Source: Bacteroidota bacterium (GTDB lineage Bacteria > Bacteroidota > Bacteroidia > Flavobacteriales > Weeksellaceae). Taken from it: a stretch of DNA of 64,000 bases. Shown here piece after piece: positions 53,245 to 63,126 of this stretch. The stretch spans positions 1 to 64,000 of the forward strand of contig JAEWIR010000044.1 in assembly GCA_023386965.1 (NCBI GenBank). The letters run 5' to 3'. Every line of letters begins with the position of its first letter. Position 1 is the first letter of the stretch. The translations under genes and the position numbers were made by a program. A model generated the notes under the pieces. The model was not told the DNA's origin and ran no database searches. It saw only the letters and a list, made by a program, of their open reading frames with translations.

Positions 53245-54591
53245 TTAAAACAGCCGGTCATGAAATTCTTCCACTTTGCTAACCTCCTCTACAATGATCC
53301 CGGATTTTCTTTTGGGTAGTTTGTTCAGTTTGGATACAAATATCTTTTCATAGCCCAGTTTTTCGGCTTCAGAAATACGCTGCTCAATCTGTGCTACCGG
53401 ACGGATTTCGCCACTCAGGCCAATTTCGCCCGCGAAGCAGAAGTGTTCAGAAATCGCGGTATCCTCATTGCTTGAAAGAATAGAGGCTACTACGGCCAGA
53501 TCCAGCGCAGGGTCGTCGGTCTTGATGCCTCCGGTGATGTTCAGGAAAACATCTTTGGCTCCCAATTGAAAACCCGCACGTTTTTCCAGAACTGCCAGCA
53601 GCATATTCAAACGTTTGGAATCGTATCCGGTACAGCTTCTCTGTGGTGTTCCGTATACAGCAGAACTTACCAGAGCCTGAATCTCGATAAGCATCGGCCG
53701 GTTGCCTTCCAGCGTAACGGCTACAGAATTGCCCGAGAGTTCTTCAAACTTTTTTGTAATCAGTATTTCCGAAGGATTTTTTATTTCCTTAAGTCCCTGT
53801 ACTACCATTTCGTAAATTCCGATCTCTGACGTGGAACCGAAACGGTTTTTATTGGCACGCAATAGGCGGAAAAGATGGTTTCGGTCACCGTCGAAATTAA
53901 GTACGACATCTACCATATGTTCCAACACCTTGGGTCCTGCAATCTGGCCGTCTTTGGTGATGTGGCCTACGAGAAAAACGGGGGTATTGCTGTCTTTGGC
54001 AAATTTAATAATCTCATTGGAGCATTCCCGTATTTGTGAAACCGTGCCGGGAGAACTTTCAATAAGCTGGCTTTGCAGTGTCTGTATGGAGTCGATGATT
54101 ACAAAATCGGGCTGCAGTTTTTTAGCTTCGTGCAGGATTTTTTCCACAGATGTTTCGGTGAAAAGATAGCAGTTCGGATTCTGAAGTTCTGTAAGTCTGT
54201 CAGCCCGCATCTTAATCTGTGAGGCACTCTCCTCGCCGGACACATAAAGAATCTTTTTCTTCATCTTTAGGGCAAGCTGCAGTAATAGGGTGGATTTGCC
54301 AATCCCCGGTTCGCCACCAATGAGGGTCACCGAGCCCAGTACGATACCGCCGCCCAGTACGCGGTTCAGTTCCTCGGAAGGTGTTGTAATTCGCGGTTCC
54401 TCACTGGTTTGAACTTCAATGATGTTGATGATATGCTGTTTGGATTTGCTGCCTATGGTTTTTACCGGAGATTTTTCTACAATTTCCTCTACAAGGGTAT
54501 TCCATTCGCCACAATTCTTGCATTGTCCAAGCCACTGCGGATACTGAGTACCGCAATTCTGACAGAAATATGCAGTTCTGAGTTTTGCCAT
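53245..54591 (-). CDS. radA: DNA repair protein RadA
   Basis: 448 residues from the ATG at 54591 (M-A-K-L-R-T); an in-frame ATG 54 nt upstream adds no family sequence. Zinc finger C10-x2-C13 ... C24-x2-C27, Walker A G-E-P-G-I-G-K-S-T (93-101), the RadA-specific K-N-R-F-G motif and a C-terminal Lon-like domain. RadA is a RecA-related helicase helping branch migration in recombination. Confidence 0.97.
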   Translation of the reverse strand: MAKLRTAYFCQNCGTQYPQWLGQCKNCGEWNTLVEEIVEKSPVKTIGSKSKQHIINIIEVQTSEEPRITTPSEELNRVLGGGIVLGSVTLIGGEPGIGKSTLLLQLALKMKKKILYVSGEESASQIKMRADRLTELQNPNCYLFTETSVEKILHEAKKLQPDFVIIDSIQTLQSQLIESSPGTVSQIRECSNEIIKFAKDSNTPVFLVGHITKDGQIAGPKVLEHMVDVVLNFDGDRNHLFRLLRANKNRFGSTSEIGIYEMVVQGLKEIKNPSEILITKKFEELSGNSVAVTLEGNRPMLIEIQALVSSAVYGTPQRSCTGYDSKRLNMLLAVLEKRAGFQLGAKDVFLNITGGIKTDDPALDLAVVASILSSNEDTAISEHFCFAGEIGLSGEIRPVAQIEQRISEAEKLGYEKIFVSKLNKLPKRKSGIIVEEVSKVEEFHDRLF

Positions 54592-54695
54592 GCCGCGAAT
54601 TTCCTGAAAAAAATTGACATGGTATTTCAAATGGCCAGATTTCACCTATAATTCGTCAAATGGCATCTGCGGATTGACGAGTTGTAAATTAACGC

Positions 54696-55517
54696 TCACT
54701 CTTTGTAGCGTTCACGCACATTATTCACTCTTACTGTTTGCTGTTTAAGGTGTCCCAGGAGCCTCAGCCGGACCAGCAGACCCAGCAGAAAAAGTATTGC
54801 AGACGGTACCAGAAGTGAAATCCAGTTTGGACTCAGAAAGTCGGCCAGTATAAAGGCGCCGGCAAGTGTGCACCACGCGCCCAGATAGAAAAAATTGGCG
54901 GTGTGCAGGTTTCGTGTACGGTCTCGCACAGGCTCGGACGGGAATAGGAGGAAGGTAACGTGGGCCAGAATGCTGCCTGTAAAAACATCAATAAGGTGAT
55001 GCTGATAGGTGGTCAGTGTAGAAAGAGCTACCAAAGCCAGCCAGACCGCGATAAGCGGCCGCCACCGTGATTTTACTTTACGGAAAACCGTCCAGAATGC
55101 AAAGGAAAATGCTACATGAAGCGAGGGCGACTGGTTGTAAGGGTCATCTACACCTTCCAGCAGCCAAAAGAGTCCACGATACAGTGGATTTTCAATCTCA
55201 GGCCTGGGGTAAGCGTATTTTAAGGGTGCGGCAATAAAGATTAAACCTGCCGCTACGGTCATAAATAGAACCCGTTTCAGGAAAACCTCCAGTTGCTGAT
55301 CATTTTTCAGTAAAGAAAATGTGCCCCAGAAAAATGCCCCACTCGAAAGGTAAGGCACAATGGTCCAGGGAAGAAAAGGAATATGCTTCTCAACAGTGAG
55401 TATAACAGAGCTTACATCCGAAAGTTGGGACGCATACCAAAGCGAAAAATTGTAAACCAGTGCAAAGGTCACTGAAAAGATAACAAGCGCGCGGGTTCTG
55501 TTATTCATTTTGTTCAT
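54696..55517 (-). CDS. PAP2-family membrane phosphatase
   Basis: 273 residues with about six transmembrane helices. The acid-phosphatase triad is present: K-Y-A-Y-P-R-P (K100, R105), S-P-S-L-H (S132, H134) and a T-Y-Q-H-H-L-I-D segment (H173/H174, D177). It dephosphorylates a lipid phosphate, possibly undecaprenyl pyrophosphate or an inositol-lipid precursor; substrate not determinable. An alternative start M4 (55508) is possible. Confidence 0.87.
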   Translation of the reverse strand: MNKMNNRTRALVIFSVTFALVYNFSLWYASQLSDVSSVILTVEKHIPFLPWTIVPYLSSGAFFWGTFSLLKNDQQLEVFLKRVLFMTVAAGLIFIAAPLKYAYPRPEIENPLYRGLFWLLEGVDDPYNQSPSLHVAFSFAFWTVFRKVKSRWRPLIAVWLALVALSTLTTYQHHLIDVFTGSILAHVTFLLFPSEPVRDRTRNLHTANFFYLGAWCTLAGAFILADFLSPNWISLLVPSAILFLLGLLVRLRLLGHLKQQTVRVNNVRERYKE

Positions 55518-55712
55518 ATGGATCTTGGAAATCAGCGACTCCGGTTCCGGCTGAGGTGCAACTTCCGGAATATCAAAAATCCTGCCTGCAGAAGCTGTTT
55601 ATAGAATCAAATAAACATAACTCCTTTATTTCTGTTCTGGAAAATTGATAGGTTGATGCACAGTTTGACAATATGCTACAACCGCGGCAGATTAAATTTT
55701 GAAATACGCAAA

Positions 55713-55743
55713 TTGCCCTGTTAAACTTTTTAGCCTAACTTTG
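55713..55743 (+). promoter_or_regulatory. Promoter of pyrG
   Basis: TTG (55713-55715), 20-nt spacer and TAACTTTG (55736-55743) fit the consensus fully, 15 nt before the ATG at 55759. This supports the 55759 start over in-frame codons upstream. Confidence 0.8.
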
Positions 55744-55758
55744 CGCAAACCTAATCTA

Positions 55759-57363
55759 ATGAGTAAAAAGAACACGAAGTACATCTTCGTCACGGGGGGT
55801 GTGACTTCCTCTTTGGGGAAAGGAATTGTTGCGGCATCGCTTGGTTTATTGCTGAAATCAAGGGGATTTAATGTAACCATCCAAAAACTTGATCCCTACA
55901 TCAATATTGACCCCGGAACTTTAAATCCTTATGAGCATGGCGAATGCTATGTAACTGAAGACGGCGCCGAAACCGATCTGGATTTAGGCCATTACGAAAG
56001 GTTCCTGGATTCCAACACTTCACAAAACAATAACGTAACCACAGGTAAAATCTACCAGACAGTTATTGAGAAAGAGAGAAAAGGCGACTTCTTAGGCAAG
56101 ACCGTTCAGGTTATTCCGCATATTACGAATGAAATAAAACGCAGGATTAAAATTCTGGCCAAACAGAACTACGATATCATTATTACAGAGATCGGGGGCA
56201 CTGTGGGCGATATTGAATCGCTGCCGTATATAGAAAGTGTACGTCAGCTCAAATGGGAACTGGGCGATAATAATTCCATGGTTATTCATCTTACCCTTTT
56301 GCCTTATCTGGCCGCGAGTGGTGAACTTAAGACCAAGCCGTCGCAGCACTCCGTTCGCCAGTTGATGGAAAGCGGTATTCAGGCCGATGTGCTTGTTTGC
56401 CGTACAGAACATAAAATCCCTAAGGAGCAGCGTGCGAAATTAGCCCAGTTCTGCAATGTGTCTCTGGAAAATGTGATTGAATGTAAAGACCTGGAAACCA
56501 TCTATGAGGTTCCACTTTACCTTCAGAAGCAGAATTTTGATGATGTAGTACTTAAAGAACTTGATCTGAAATCGGATAAGGAGGCCGACCTGAAAGACTG
56601 GAAGCATTTCCTGAAAAAGTATCAGAATCCAAAGAAATCAGTGGAGATTGCCCTTGTTGGGAAATATGTCTCGCTGCAGGATTCCTACAAATCCATTGCC
56701 GAAGCTTTTATTCATGCCGGAGCCGATCTGGATACAGAAGTGCGTGTAAAATGGGTATACAGCGGTGATATTTCCGAAGATACCCTAAAGGACACATTTC
56801 AGGGTGTAGACGGGCTGCTTATTGCCCCGGGATTTGGAGACCGCGGAATTGAAGGCAAGGTCCTGGCTGCCAAATATGCACGGGAGAACAATATTCCGCT
56901 TTTGGGAATCTGTTTGGGCATGCAGATTATGACAGTGGAGTTTGCCAGAAATGTATTGGGTTACAAAAAAGCAAATTCCATGGAATTTGATCCTGAAACT
57001 CCGGAGCCTGTGATCTCGCTGATGGAAGAACAGAAAAGTGTGGAAAATAAAGGCGGAACCATGCGTTTGGGTGCCTGGAAATGTGCGCTGAAGCCGAATT
57101 CCCGTTTAATGGAAATTTACGGTTCCAAAAATATTTCCGAAAGACACCGTCACCGCTATGAATTTAATTCCCAGTATAAAGAAGAATTTGAAACCAACGG
57201 GCTGATCCCGAGCGGTATAAATCCTGATACCGGTCTGGTGGAAACCCTGGAACTGGAAAATCATCCGTTTTATGTAGGGGTACAGTATCATCCGGAATAT
57301 AAAAGTACTGTTGCTACACCACATCCGCTGTTCAAGGCGTTTATCCGTGCAGCTTCAAAATAA
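55759..57363 (+). CDS. pyrG: CTP synthase
   Basis: 534 residues from the ATG at 55759. Synthetase domain begins Y-I-F-V-T-G-G-V-T-S-S-L-G-K-G. The class-I glutaminase domain has nucleophile C385 (G-I-C-L-G-M-Q) and H511/E513 (H-P-E-Y). It makes CTP from UTP, ATP and glutamine. Followed by a strong terminator. Confidence 0.98.
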   Translation: MSKKNTKYIFVTGGVTSSLGKGIVAASLGLLLKSRGFNVTIQKLDPYINIDPGTLNPYEHGECYVTEDGAETDLDLGHYERFLDSNTSQNNNVTTGKIYQTVIEKERKGDFLGKTVQVIPHITNEIKRRIKILAKQNYDIIITEIGGTVGDIESLPYIESVRQLKWELGDNNSMVIHLTLLPYLAASGELKTKPSQHSVRQLMESGIQADVLVCRTEHKIPKEQRAKLAQFCNVSLENVIECKDLETIYEVPLYLQKQNFDDVVLKELDLKSDKEADLKDWKHFLKKYQNPKKSVEIALVGKYVSLQDSYKSIAEAFIHAGADLDTEVRVKWVYSGDISEDTLKDTFQGVDGLLIAPGFGDRGIEGKVLAAKYARENNIPLLGICLGMQIMTVEFARNVLGYKKANSMEFDPETPEPVISLMEEQKSVENKGGTMRLGAWKCALKPNSRLMEIYGSKNISERHRHRYEFNSQYKEEFETNGLIPSGINPDTGLVETLELENHPFYVGVQYHPEYKSTVATPHPLFKAFIRAASK

Positions 57364-57374
57364 TATTTTTTCTG

Positions 57375-57403
57375 AATACCCGCTCTGCAGCGGGTATTTT
57401 TTT
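57375..57403 (+). terminator. Terminator after pyrG
   Basis: Perfect 10-bp stem (57375-57384 with 57389-57398), loop CTGC and T run, 11 nt past the stop. Confidence 0.93.
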
Positions 57404-57440
57404 ACTCCGTAAAAAGAAACCTCCTTCCAAAAAAAATCAG

Positions 57441-57448
57441 TAATTTTG
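57441..57448 (+). promoter_or_regulatory. -7 promoter element of yidC
   Basis: TAATTTTG is a perfect match to TANNTTTG, leaving a leader of about 65 nt before the ATG at 57518. No TTG at the right distance. Confidence 0.5.
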
Positions 57449-57517
57449 TGACCTTTAATTTCAGCGGCATCAGGGAACGTTTCCATGCGCCGAAACACAT
57501 TGAAATAAACATATAAA

Positions 57518-59314
57518 ATGCAGCAAAATAACGGTTTAGACCGAAATCAGATCATTCTGTTTATGTTGTTCTCATTAATCATGATGGGCGCAATGTTCTA
57601 TTTTCAGCCGGCACCTGAGGAGTCTACAGCTACTTCAGCGCAGGTAAGCCAAACCTCGCAGGCAACTGTGCCCGCAGCAATGTCCAATCTGAATGACAGC
57701 CTCAAAACAGCGGCCATCAGTCAGGTAGAGCTTAAGAATGAACAGCTGAGGCTGGTAATTTCTACGCTGGGTGGACAGATTTCAACTGTAGAACTTAATG
57801 AGTATAAAGCATATAACAAGGCTTCAGACAAGAATGACAAAAACCTGCTGCTATTCGATAAGAATAATTCAGCATACGGTTTCCGCTTCAAAGACAAAAC
57901 CGGTAAACTGCTAAACACCCGTGACCTTGTATTTACCCCAAAGCAAAACGGTAATTCTGTGACGATGCAGGCCAGTATAAACGGTGCCGTTATCCAGTTT
58001 ATCTATACCCTTCAGGATAAGTATACCGTAGATTTCAATGTGAGAACCAAGGGGCTTTCCAAATTGGTGTCCAGACAGAACGCTGAGTTTGTTTGGGACC
58101 ACAGTGCCCGCCAGATGGAGAAAGGCCGTTCTCAGGAACAGACGCATACAGAGTTTAATTATGCGTTTGATAACTACGGCAGCTTCGATTATGACGGCAG
58201 GACCACCATGGAGGAAACTGAGGAAACGCTGAACTGGATCGCCATTAAGCAGCAGTTCTTCACGGCAGTTCTGGAGCCTCAAAATGGTTTCACCAATTCT
58301 TTTGGTTCACAGGAGAATATTGAAGAGGGTGAATTTTTAAAGAAGTTTAATTTCAGTGCGCAGACAGCCATGTCCGGTGGCGAGTTCAACCAGAATTTCA
58401 AATGGTACTTTATGCCGCTTGATCTTAAACTCTTAAAGGAATACGGTAAAAATTTTGACGAGTTGCTGCCTCTGGGATGGTCCTTTATCGGTACGATGAA
58501 CAGATGGTTCTTCATGCCTATGTACAATATTATCGCCAGTTGGGGACTTACCGCTGGATGGGTGATTTTCCTGATGACCATTATTGTGAAGCTCATCCTC
58601 TCACCAATCATGTTTAAGCAGCATAAACTGAGTGCAATGATGCGCGTGATCCGTCCTGAAATTGATGAGGTAAATGCCAAATACAAAGATGCGGACCCGT
58701 TGAAGAAGCAGCAGGAAGTGATGTCGGTTTACCGTAAAGCCGGTGTAAACCAAATGGCTGGTTGTTTGCCGGCGCTGGTGCAGATCCCGATCTTCTATGC
58801 GCTCTTCAGATTCTTCCCTAACTTCATCGATCTTAGGGGGCAGAGCTTCTGGTTTGCAAAGGACCTTACTGCTTATGATGATGTAATAAAGCTTCCGTTT
58901 ACTGTACCCGTGTTCGGATGGGACCACATCAGTATATTTGCTTTGGCGTGTACAGTTGTTATTTTGATCTATACGGTGATGACGTCCGGAAACATCCAGC
59001 AGCCACAGCAGGAGGGAATGCCCAATATGAAGGTGCTGATGTACATTTTCCCCATCACCTTCTTCTTCTTCCTGAATACATCTTCATCCGGTTTGTCATG
59101 GTATTATTTCGTGTCCAATGCGCTGAATATCTTCATTATCCTGGCCATCAAATATCTGATTCTTGATGAGAAGAAGATTCATGCTATGATTCAGGAGAAC
59201 AAGACTAAGGCACCCAAGCCTGAAGGAAAGTTCCAGAAGCGTATGCGCGAGATGATGGAGCAGGCTCAGGAACAGCAGAAGCAACAGCAGAAACAGACTG
59301 GTAAGAAAAAGTAA
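57518..59314 (+). CDS. yidC: Membrane protein insertase YidC
   Basis: 598 residues. An N-terminal transmembrane helix (about 9-28) is followed by a large periplasmic domain (~60-345) and the five-helix insertase core, with G-C-L-P-A-L-V-Q-I-P and the F-F-L-N-T-S-S-S-G-L-S-W-Y segment. The C-terminus is glutamine/lysine-rich (K-Q-Q-Q-K-Q-T-G-K-K-K), a basic tail that may contact ribosomes. It inserts inner-membrane proteins alone or with SecYEG. Confidence 0.96.
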   Translation: MQQNNGLDRNQIILFMLFSLIMMGAMFYFQPAPEESTATSAQVSQTSQATVPAAMSNLNDSLKTAAISQVELKNEQLRLVISTLGGQISTVELNEYKAYNKASDKNDKNLLLFDKNNSAYGFRFKDKTGKLLNTRDLVFTPKQNGNSVTMQASINGAVIQFIYTLQDKYTVDFNVRTKGLSKLVSRQNAEFVWDHSARQMEKGRSQEQTHTEFNYAFDNYGSFDYDGRTTMEETEETLNWIAIKQQFFTAVLEPQNGFTNSFGSQENIEEGEFLKKFNFSAQTAMSGGEFNQNFKWYFMPLDLKLLKEYGKNFDELLPLGWSFIGTMNRWFFMPMYNIIASWGLTAGWVIFLMTIIVKLILSPIMFKQHKLSAMMRVIRPEIDEVNAKYKDADPLKKQQEVMSVYRKAGVNQMAGCLPALVQIPIFYALFRFFPNFIDLRGQSFWFAKDLTAYDDVIKLPFTVPVFGWDHISIFALACTVVILIYTVMTSGNIQQPQQEGMPNMKVLMYIFPITFFFFLNTSSSGLSWYYFVSNALNIFIILAIKYLILDEKKIHAMIQENKTKAPKPEGKFQKRMREMMEQAQEQQKQQQKQTGKKK

Positions 59315-59340
59315 AAAAGAAACTTACTGCCTAACAATAA

Positions 59341-59366
59341 AAAACGGAAGAGCGATCTTCCGTTTT
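59341..59366. terminator. Bidirectional terminator between yidC and rnhB
   Basis: Perfect 11-bp stem (59341-59351 with 59356-59366), loop GCGA, with A-rich left and T-rich right sides serving both converging genes. Confidence 0.92.
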
Positions 59367-59367
59367 T

Positions 59368-60021
59368 TTATTTCAGTTCCAGTTGTAAGTTTTCAACTTC
59401 AAATTCTACTGTCACAGGTAATATGTTGCCTTCCTCACTGTAATCGAGTCTGAATGAGCGTCGGTGATGAATGGTTGGTCCATATTTATTAAGGGCATCA
59501 CGGTGCTCCCGCGTGGCATAGCCCATATTGGTGTTCCATCCATATTCGGGAAATTCGGTGTGCAGTTCTGCCATTTTTCTGTCACGGTAATTTTTGGCTA
59601 TGATGGAAGCTGCTGCGATGGAAAGCAGTTTTGTATCTCCCTTAATGACACACTGGTGCGGGATGTAGTTGTACGGGTGAAAACGGTTACCGTCTACCAG
59701 GATCAGTTCAGGACGAATGTGCAGCTGGTCAAGCGCAAGGTGCATGGCATGAATACTTGCGTTCAGGATGTTGTGTTCGTCTATAAAAGCCGGTGGTAGT
59801 TCCGCAATGGCGTAAGCAACTGCGCGTTCTTTAATGTAGGAATCCAGTTCCTGGCGCAAACGGGGGGTTAACTTCTTGGAATCATTAACCAGAGTTTCGC
59901 CGAAATTCCTGTCCAGTATTACAGCTGCAGCAACCACGGGGCCACACAGACAACCTCTGCCCACTTCGTCACAGCCTGCTTCAACTGCAGTTCCAGACCA
60001 ACTAATCATTAAATTTTGCAT
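59368..60021 (-). CDS. rnhB: Ribonuclease HII
   Basis: 217 residues. Catalytic segments G-C-D-E-V-G-R-G-C-L-C-G-P-V, L-V-D-G-N and S-I-I-A-K-N-Y-R-D supply the acidic residues of RNase HII. It removes ribonucleotides and RNA primers from RNA-DNA hybrids. A second ATG five codons in (M-I-S-W) is possible; the -7 box at 60039-60046 allows either. Confidence 0.95.
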   Translation of the reverse strand: MQNLMISWSGTAVEAGCDEVGRGCLCGPVVAAAVILDRNFGETLVNDSKKLTPRLRQELDSYIKERAVAYAIAELPPAFIDEHNILNASIHAMHLALDQLHIRPELILVDGNRFHPYNYIPHQCVIKGDTKLLSIAAASIIAKNYRDRKMAELHTEFPEYGWNTNMGYATREHRDALNKYGPTIHHRRSFRLDYSEEGNILPVTVEFEVENLQLELK

Positions 60022-60038
60022 ACAGAATTACTCTTGCG

Positions 60039-60046
60039 CAAAGTTA
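60039..60046 (-). promoter_or_regulatory. -7 promoter element of rnhB
   Basis: TAACTTTG on the minus strand matches TANNTTTG, 17 nt before the ATG at 60021. No TTG at the usual spacing. Confidence 0.5.
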
Positions 60047-60196
60047 CATTTTTCCAACAAATTTGTATATATTGATTATTCATGTATTCATGTAATTCCA
60101 TGCATAGCGTATAAAAATATTAACTAAATATTAAGAAATCTCTTGGCTATGTTAAATTTTATAGCTTTTTTTGTTTATCGTAAAATCAAAACTGAT

Positions 60197-63121
60197 ATGA
60201 AAAAATTAACAGCAAGTGTTTTAGCAGTGGTCCTAACTGCTTCATTTACAGTAGTAAGTGCGCAGCAGGACACCCTCAGAACGCAGGAGATTGAAGGAGT
60301 TGTTGTTACAGCTCTCGGAATCAAGCGGGAGAAAAAATCAATTGGCTACGCCGCGCAGGAAGTGAAGGGTGAAACCATTTCGGAAGCTGGTCAGTCCAAT
60401 GCGCTAAGTGCGTTATCCGGGAATGTGGCCGGTGTACAGGTTACTGCGCCTTCATCAATGGGAGGCTCTACAAGGATTACAATGCGTGGAGTTAGCTCCA
60501 TTATTGGTGAGAACCGACCTTTAATTATCGTTGATGGGGTACCGCTGGATAACAGTAACATCAATGATATAAATACACAGCGTGGTGCTGGTGGTAGGGA
60601 TTATGGTGATGCAGCATTTGATATTAACCCCGACGATGTAGAATCCGTAACGGTACTGAAGGGTGGGCCGGCTGCAGCCCTGTATGGCTCAAGAGCAGCA
60701 AATGGTGTAATTATTTACACTACCAAACAGGCTAAAAGAGGACGGACTAATATTGAGTACAGTTCCGGAATCGCTTTTGAAAACATTTATATCCGACCAA
60801 AACTCCAAAATTACTATGGTGGAGGTTCCCAACTTACCCTACCCACCCAAGTCATTAATGGTCAAACCTACAACCTGAATGAATACAGGATGGATGAATC
60901 GTGGGGGCCGCGTTACGACGCTAATTTACTTTATTTGCCCTGGTATGCATTTGATCAGGAGGAATTCCCTAATGACTATATGAAGCCAGTTCCATGGGTT
61001 GCTCCAAAGCATGATGTTGATTCTTTCTTTGATACCGGTATTACATTAACCAACAACTTTGCGGTCGCAAAATCTTTTGAAAGATCAAATGTCCGTCTGT
61101 CCTACACAAATACTGCCATTACCGGTATTATTCCTACAAGTAGCATAGACCGTCATAACTTTGCAATTAATGCCAACAGTGAGTTAAATGATAAACTAAA
61201 GGTAGAAACAGGATTCAATTTTGTGCAAACCCGCGGTTTTAACAGGCCGGAGCAGGGTTATGGTGATAATTCGGTAGCACAGAAATTTTATCAATGGGGT
61301 CAGCGCCAACTGGATATGTCAAAACTTCGGGATTACAAACTGGCAAATGGTCAGCAGCGTACCTGGAACAGAACAGCATGGAATGATCCGGAGCCCTACT
61401 ATTCGGATAACCCGTATTGGACGATTTACGAAAACGTAACCAATGACAGGAGAAACCGCTTCTATGGATTTGCAGGGTTAACATATAACATCCTACCTAA
61501 CCTTTACGCGACTGGTAAAGTATATGCCGACATGTACAGTCAGGATAATGACAACAGAGTCGCAATTGGTTCACAGGCAGTTTCCGGCTATTCGATCTTC
61601 AAACGTAATTTTTCTGAGTACAATTACGAAGGTCGGGTGCACTGGAATCCTGAAATTTCTGATAACTGGTCTTTGCAAACCTTTGTAGGAGTAAATAGGA
61701 GAAATTTAAAAAGAAGTGATCTGAATGGGGCAACAAGAGGTGGTTTAATTATTCCTAATTTTTATAACCTTAAGAATAGTTTAAATGACCCTCTTGCAAC
61801 CAATTCTTTATATGAGAAGAGAGTAAACAGCGCATTTGGTTCAGTGTCATTAGGCTTTAAAGAAACTGTTTTCATAGAGGCTACTGGCCGAAACGACTGG
61901 TTCTCTACTACTAAAGAGGATCGTTTTTATCCTTCAATTACAGGTAGCTTTGTATTCTCTAACTTGATAGACGCCAATTGGCTGTCCTTCGGTAAGTTAC
62001 GTGCAGGTTGGGCCAGTGTTGCATCAGATAGCGATCCATACCAGCTTTCGAACTATTCTGTGCAATTTACAAACTTTAACGGGCAGCCCCGCTATGGACT
62101 GTTTACGCAGAATAACAACCCCGATCTCAAAGCAGAATTAAAGGAAACCAAAGAAATTGGTCTCGAAATGAACTTTTTGAGAAACCGTTTAGGTTTTGAT
62201 GTCACTTATTATGATGTGAATATCACTGATGCGATCCTGCCGTTAAGTGTTGATCCTGCAACAGGATTTACTAATAATCTTATTAATGCGGGACAGATCA
62301 CCAATAAAGGGGTGGAAGCAATGGTGTATGTAACGCCGGTAAAAAATGAAAATTTCAGTTGGACTATGAACTGGAATTTTGCACAGAACAGAAATGAAAT
62401 AGTTAAACTTTACGAGGGTGTAGCTACATACCAGCTTACCAATGCCCCCTTCCGGGCCAGACTATTGGCAGTAGAGGGTCAGCCATACGGAGCAATTTAT
62501 GGATTCGACTTTACATATGACGCGAACGGTAACAAGATTGTAGGTGAGGACGGACTTTATGTTCCGACAGCAACTGTTCAAAATCTTGGCTCTACTTTGC
62601 CGGATTATAATATGGGTCTTCGAAACTCGTTAAAGTATAAGAATTTAGCGCTGTCATTCCTGTTCGATATGCAGAAAGGAGGTAAATACTTCTCTACCAC
62701 ACATATGTGGGGTATGTACAGCGGTATGTTAGAGGAAACGGGCTTTGGCGGTAACAGAGAAGCAGGCGTCATTCTGGACGGTGTACGCGAAGATGGCAGT
62801 TTAAATGATATCAGAATCACAGCTAATGAATTTGGAGGTATGCATTATGGAGGCGTAGACGCGTTAAATGTTTTCGATGCAAGTTATATCAAGCTTCGTG
62901 ATGTAACCTTAAGCTACGACCTGCCCAAGGAGATGATTGGAAGCTTGCTGGAGGGTGTGAGAATTTCTGCTTTTGGAAGAAATCTGCTCGCCTGGAATCT
63001 GGATTGGAAAGGTATGGATCCTGAGAATACGTCTTACGGTTCAGGAAATATCCAGGGGCTTGAAGGGGGCTCACTGCCTTCCACAAGACAATTTGGTGTG
63101 AATGTGAACTTTAAATTTTAA
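60197..63121 (+). CDS. SusC/RagA-family TonB-linked outer-membrane transporter
   Basis: 974 residues from the ATG at 60197, where a signal peptide starts (M-K-K-L-T-A ... V-V-S-A-Q-Q); the open frame upstream to 60143 is not protein-like. The mature protein goes almost directly into a TonB box and plug (E-G-V-V-V-T-A-L-G-I-K-R, then V-D-G-V-P-L-D), lacking the N-terminal carboxypeptidase-regulatory domain of many SusC proteins. The plug ends V-L-K-G-G-P-A-A-A-L-Y-G-S-R-A. The barrel follows and ends V-N-V-N-F-K-F. It imports an oligomeric nutrient with its SusD partner, which starts 6 nt downstream. Confidence 0.94.
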   Translation: MKKLTASVLAVVLTASFTVVSAQQDTLRTQEIEGVVVTALGIKREKKSIGYAAQEVKGETISEAGQSNALSALSGNVAGVQVTAPSSMGGSTRITMRGVSSIIGENRPLIIVDGVPLDNSNINDINTQRGAGGRDYGDAAFDINPDDVESVTVLKGGPAAALYGSRAANGVIIYTTKQAKRGRTNIEYSSGIAFENIYIRPKLQNYYGGGSQLTLPTQVINGQTYNLNEYRMDESWGPRYDANLLYLPWYAFDQEEFPNDYMKPVPWVAPKHDVDSFFDTGITLTNNFAVAKSFERSNVRLSYTNTAITGIIPTSSIDRHNFAINANSELNDKLKVETGFNFVQTRGFNRPEQGYGDNSVAQKFYQWGQRQLDMSKLRDYKLANGQQRTWNRTAWNDPEPYYSDNPYWTIYENVTNDRRNRFYGFAGLTYNILPNLYATGKVYADMYSQDNDNRVAIGSQAVSGYSIFKRNFSEYNYEGRVHWNPEISDNWSLQTFVGVNRRNLKRSDLNGATRGGLIIPNFYNLKNSLNDPLATNSLYEKRVNSAFGSVSLGFKETVFIEATGRNDWFSTTKEDRFYPSITGSFVFSNLIDANWLSFGKLRAGWASVASDSDPYQLSNYSVQFTNFNGQPRYGLFTQNNNPDLKAELKETKEIGLEMNFLRNRLGFDVTYYDVNITDAILPLSVDPATGFTNNLINAGQITNKGVEAMVYVTPVKNENFSWTMNWNFAQNRNEIVKLYEGVATYQLTNAPFRARLLAVEGQPYGAIYGFDFTYDANGNKIVGEDGLYVPTATVQNLGSTLPDYNMGLRNSLKYKNLALSFLFDMQKGGKYFSTTHMWGMYSGMLEETGFGGNREAGVILDGVREDGSLNDIRITANEFGGMHYGGVDALNVFDASYIKLRDVTLSYDLPKEMIGSLLEGVRISAFGRNLLAWNLDWKGMDPENTSYGSGNIQGLEGGSLPSTRQFGVNVNFKF

Positions 63122-63126
63122 TAAAG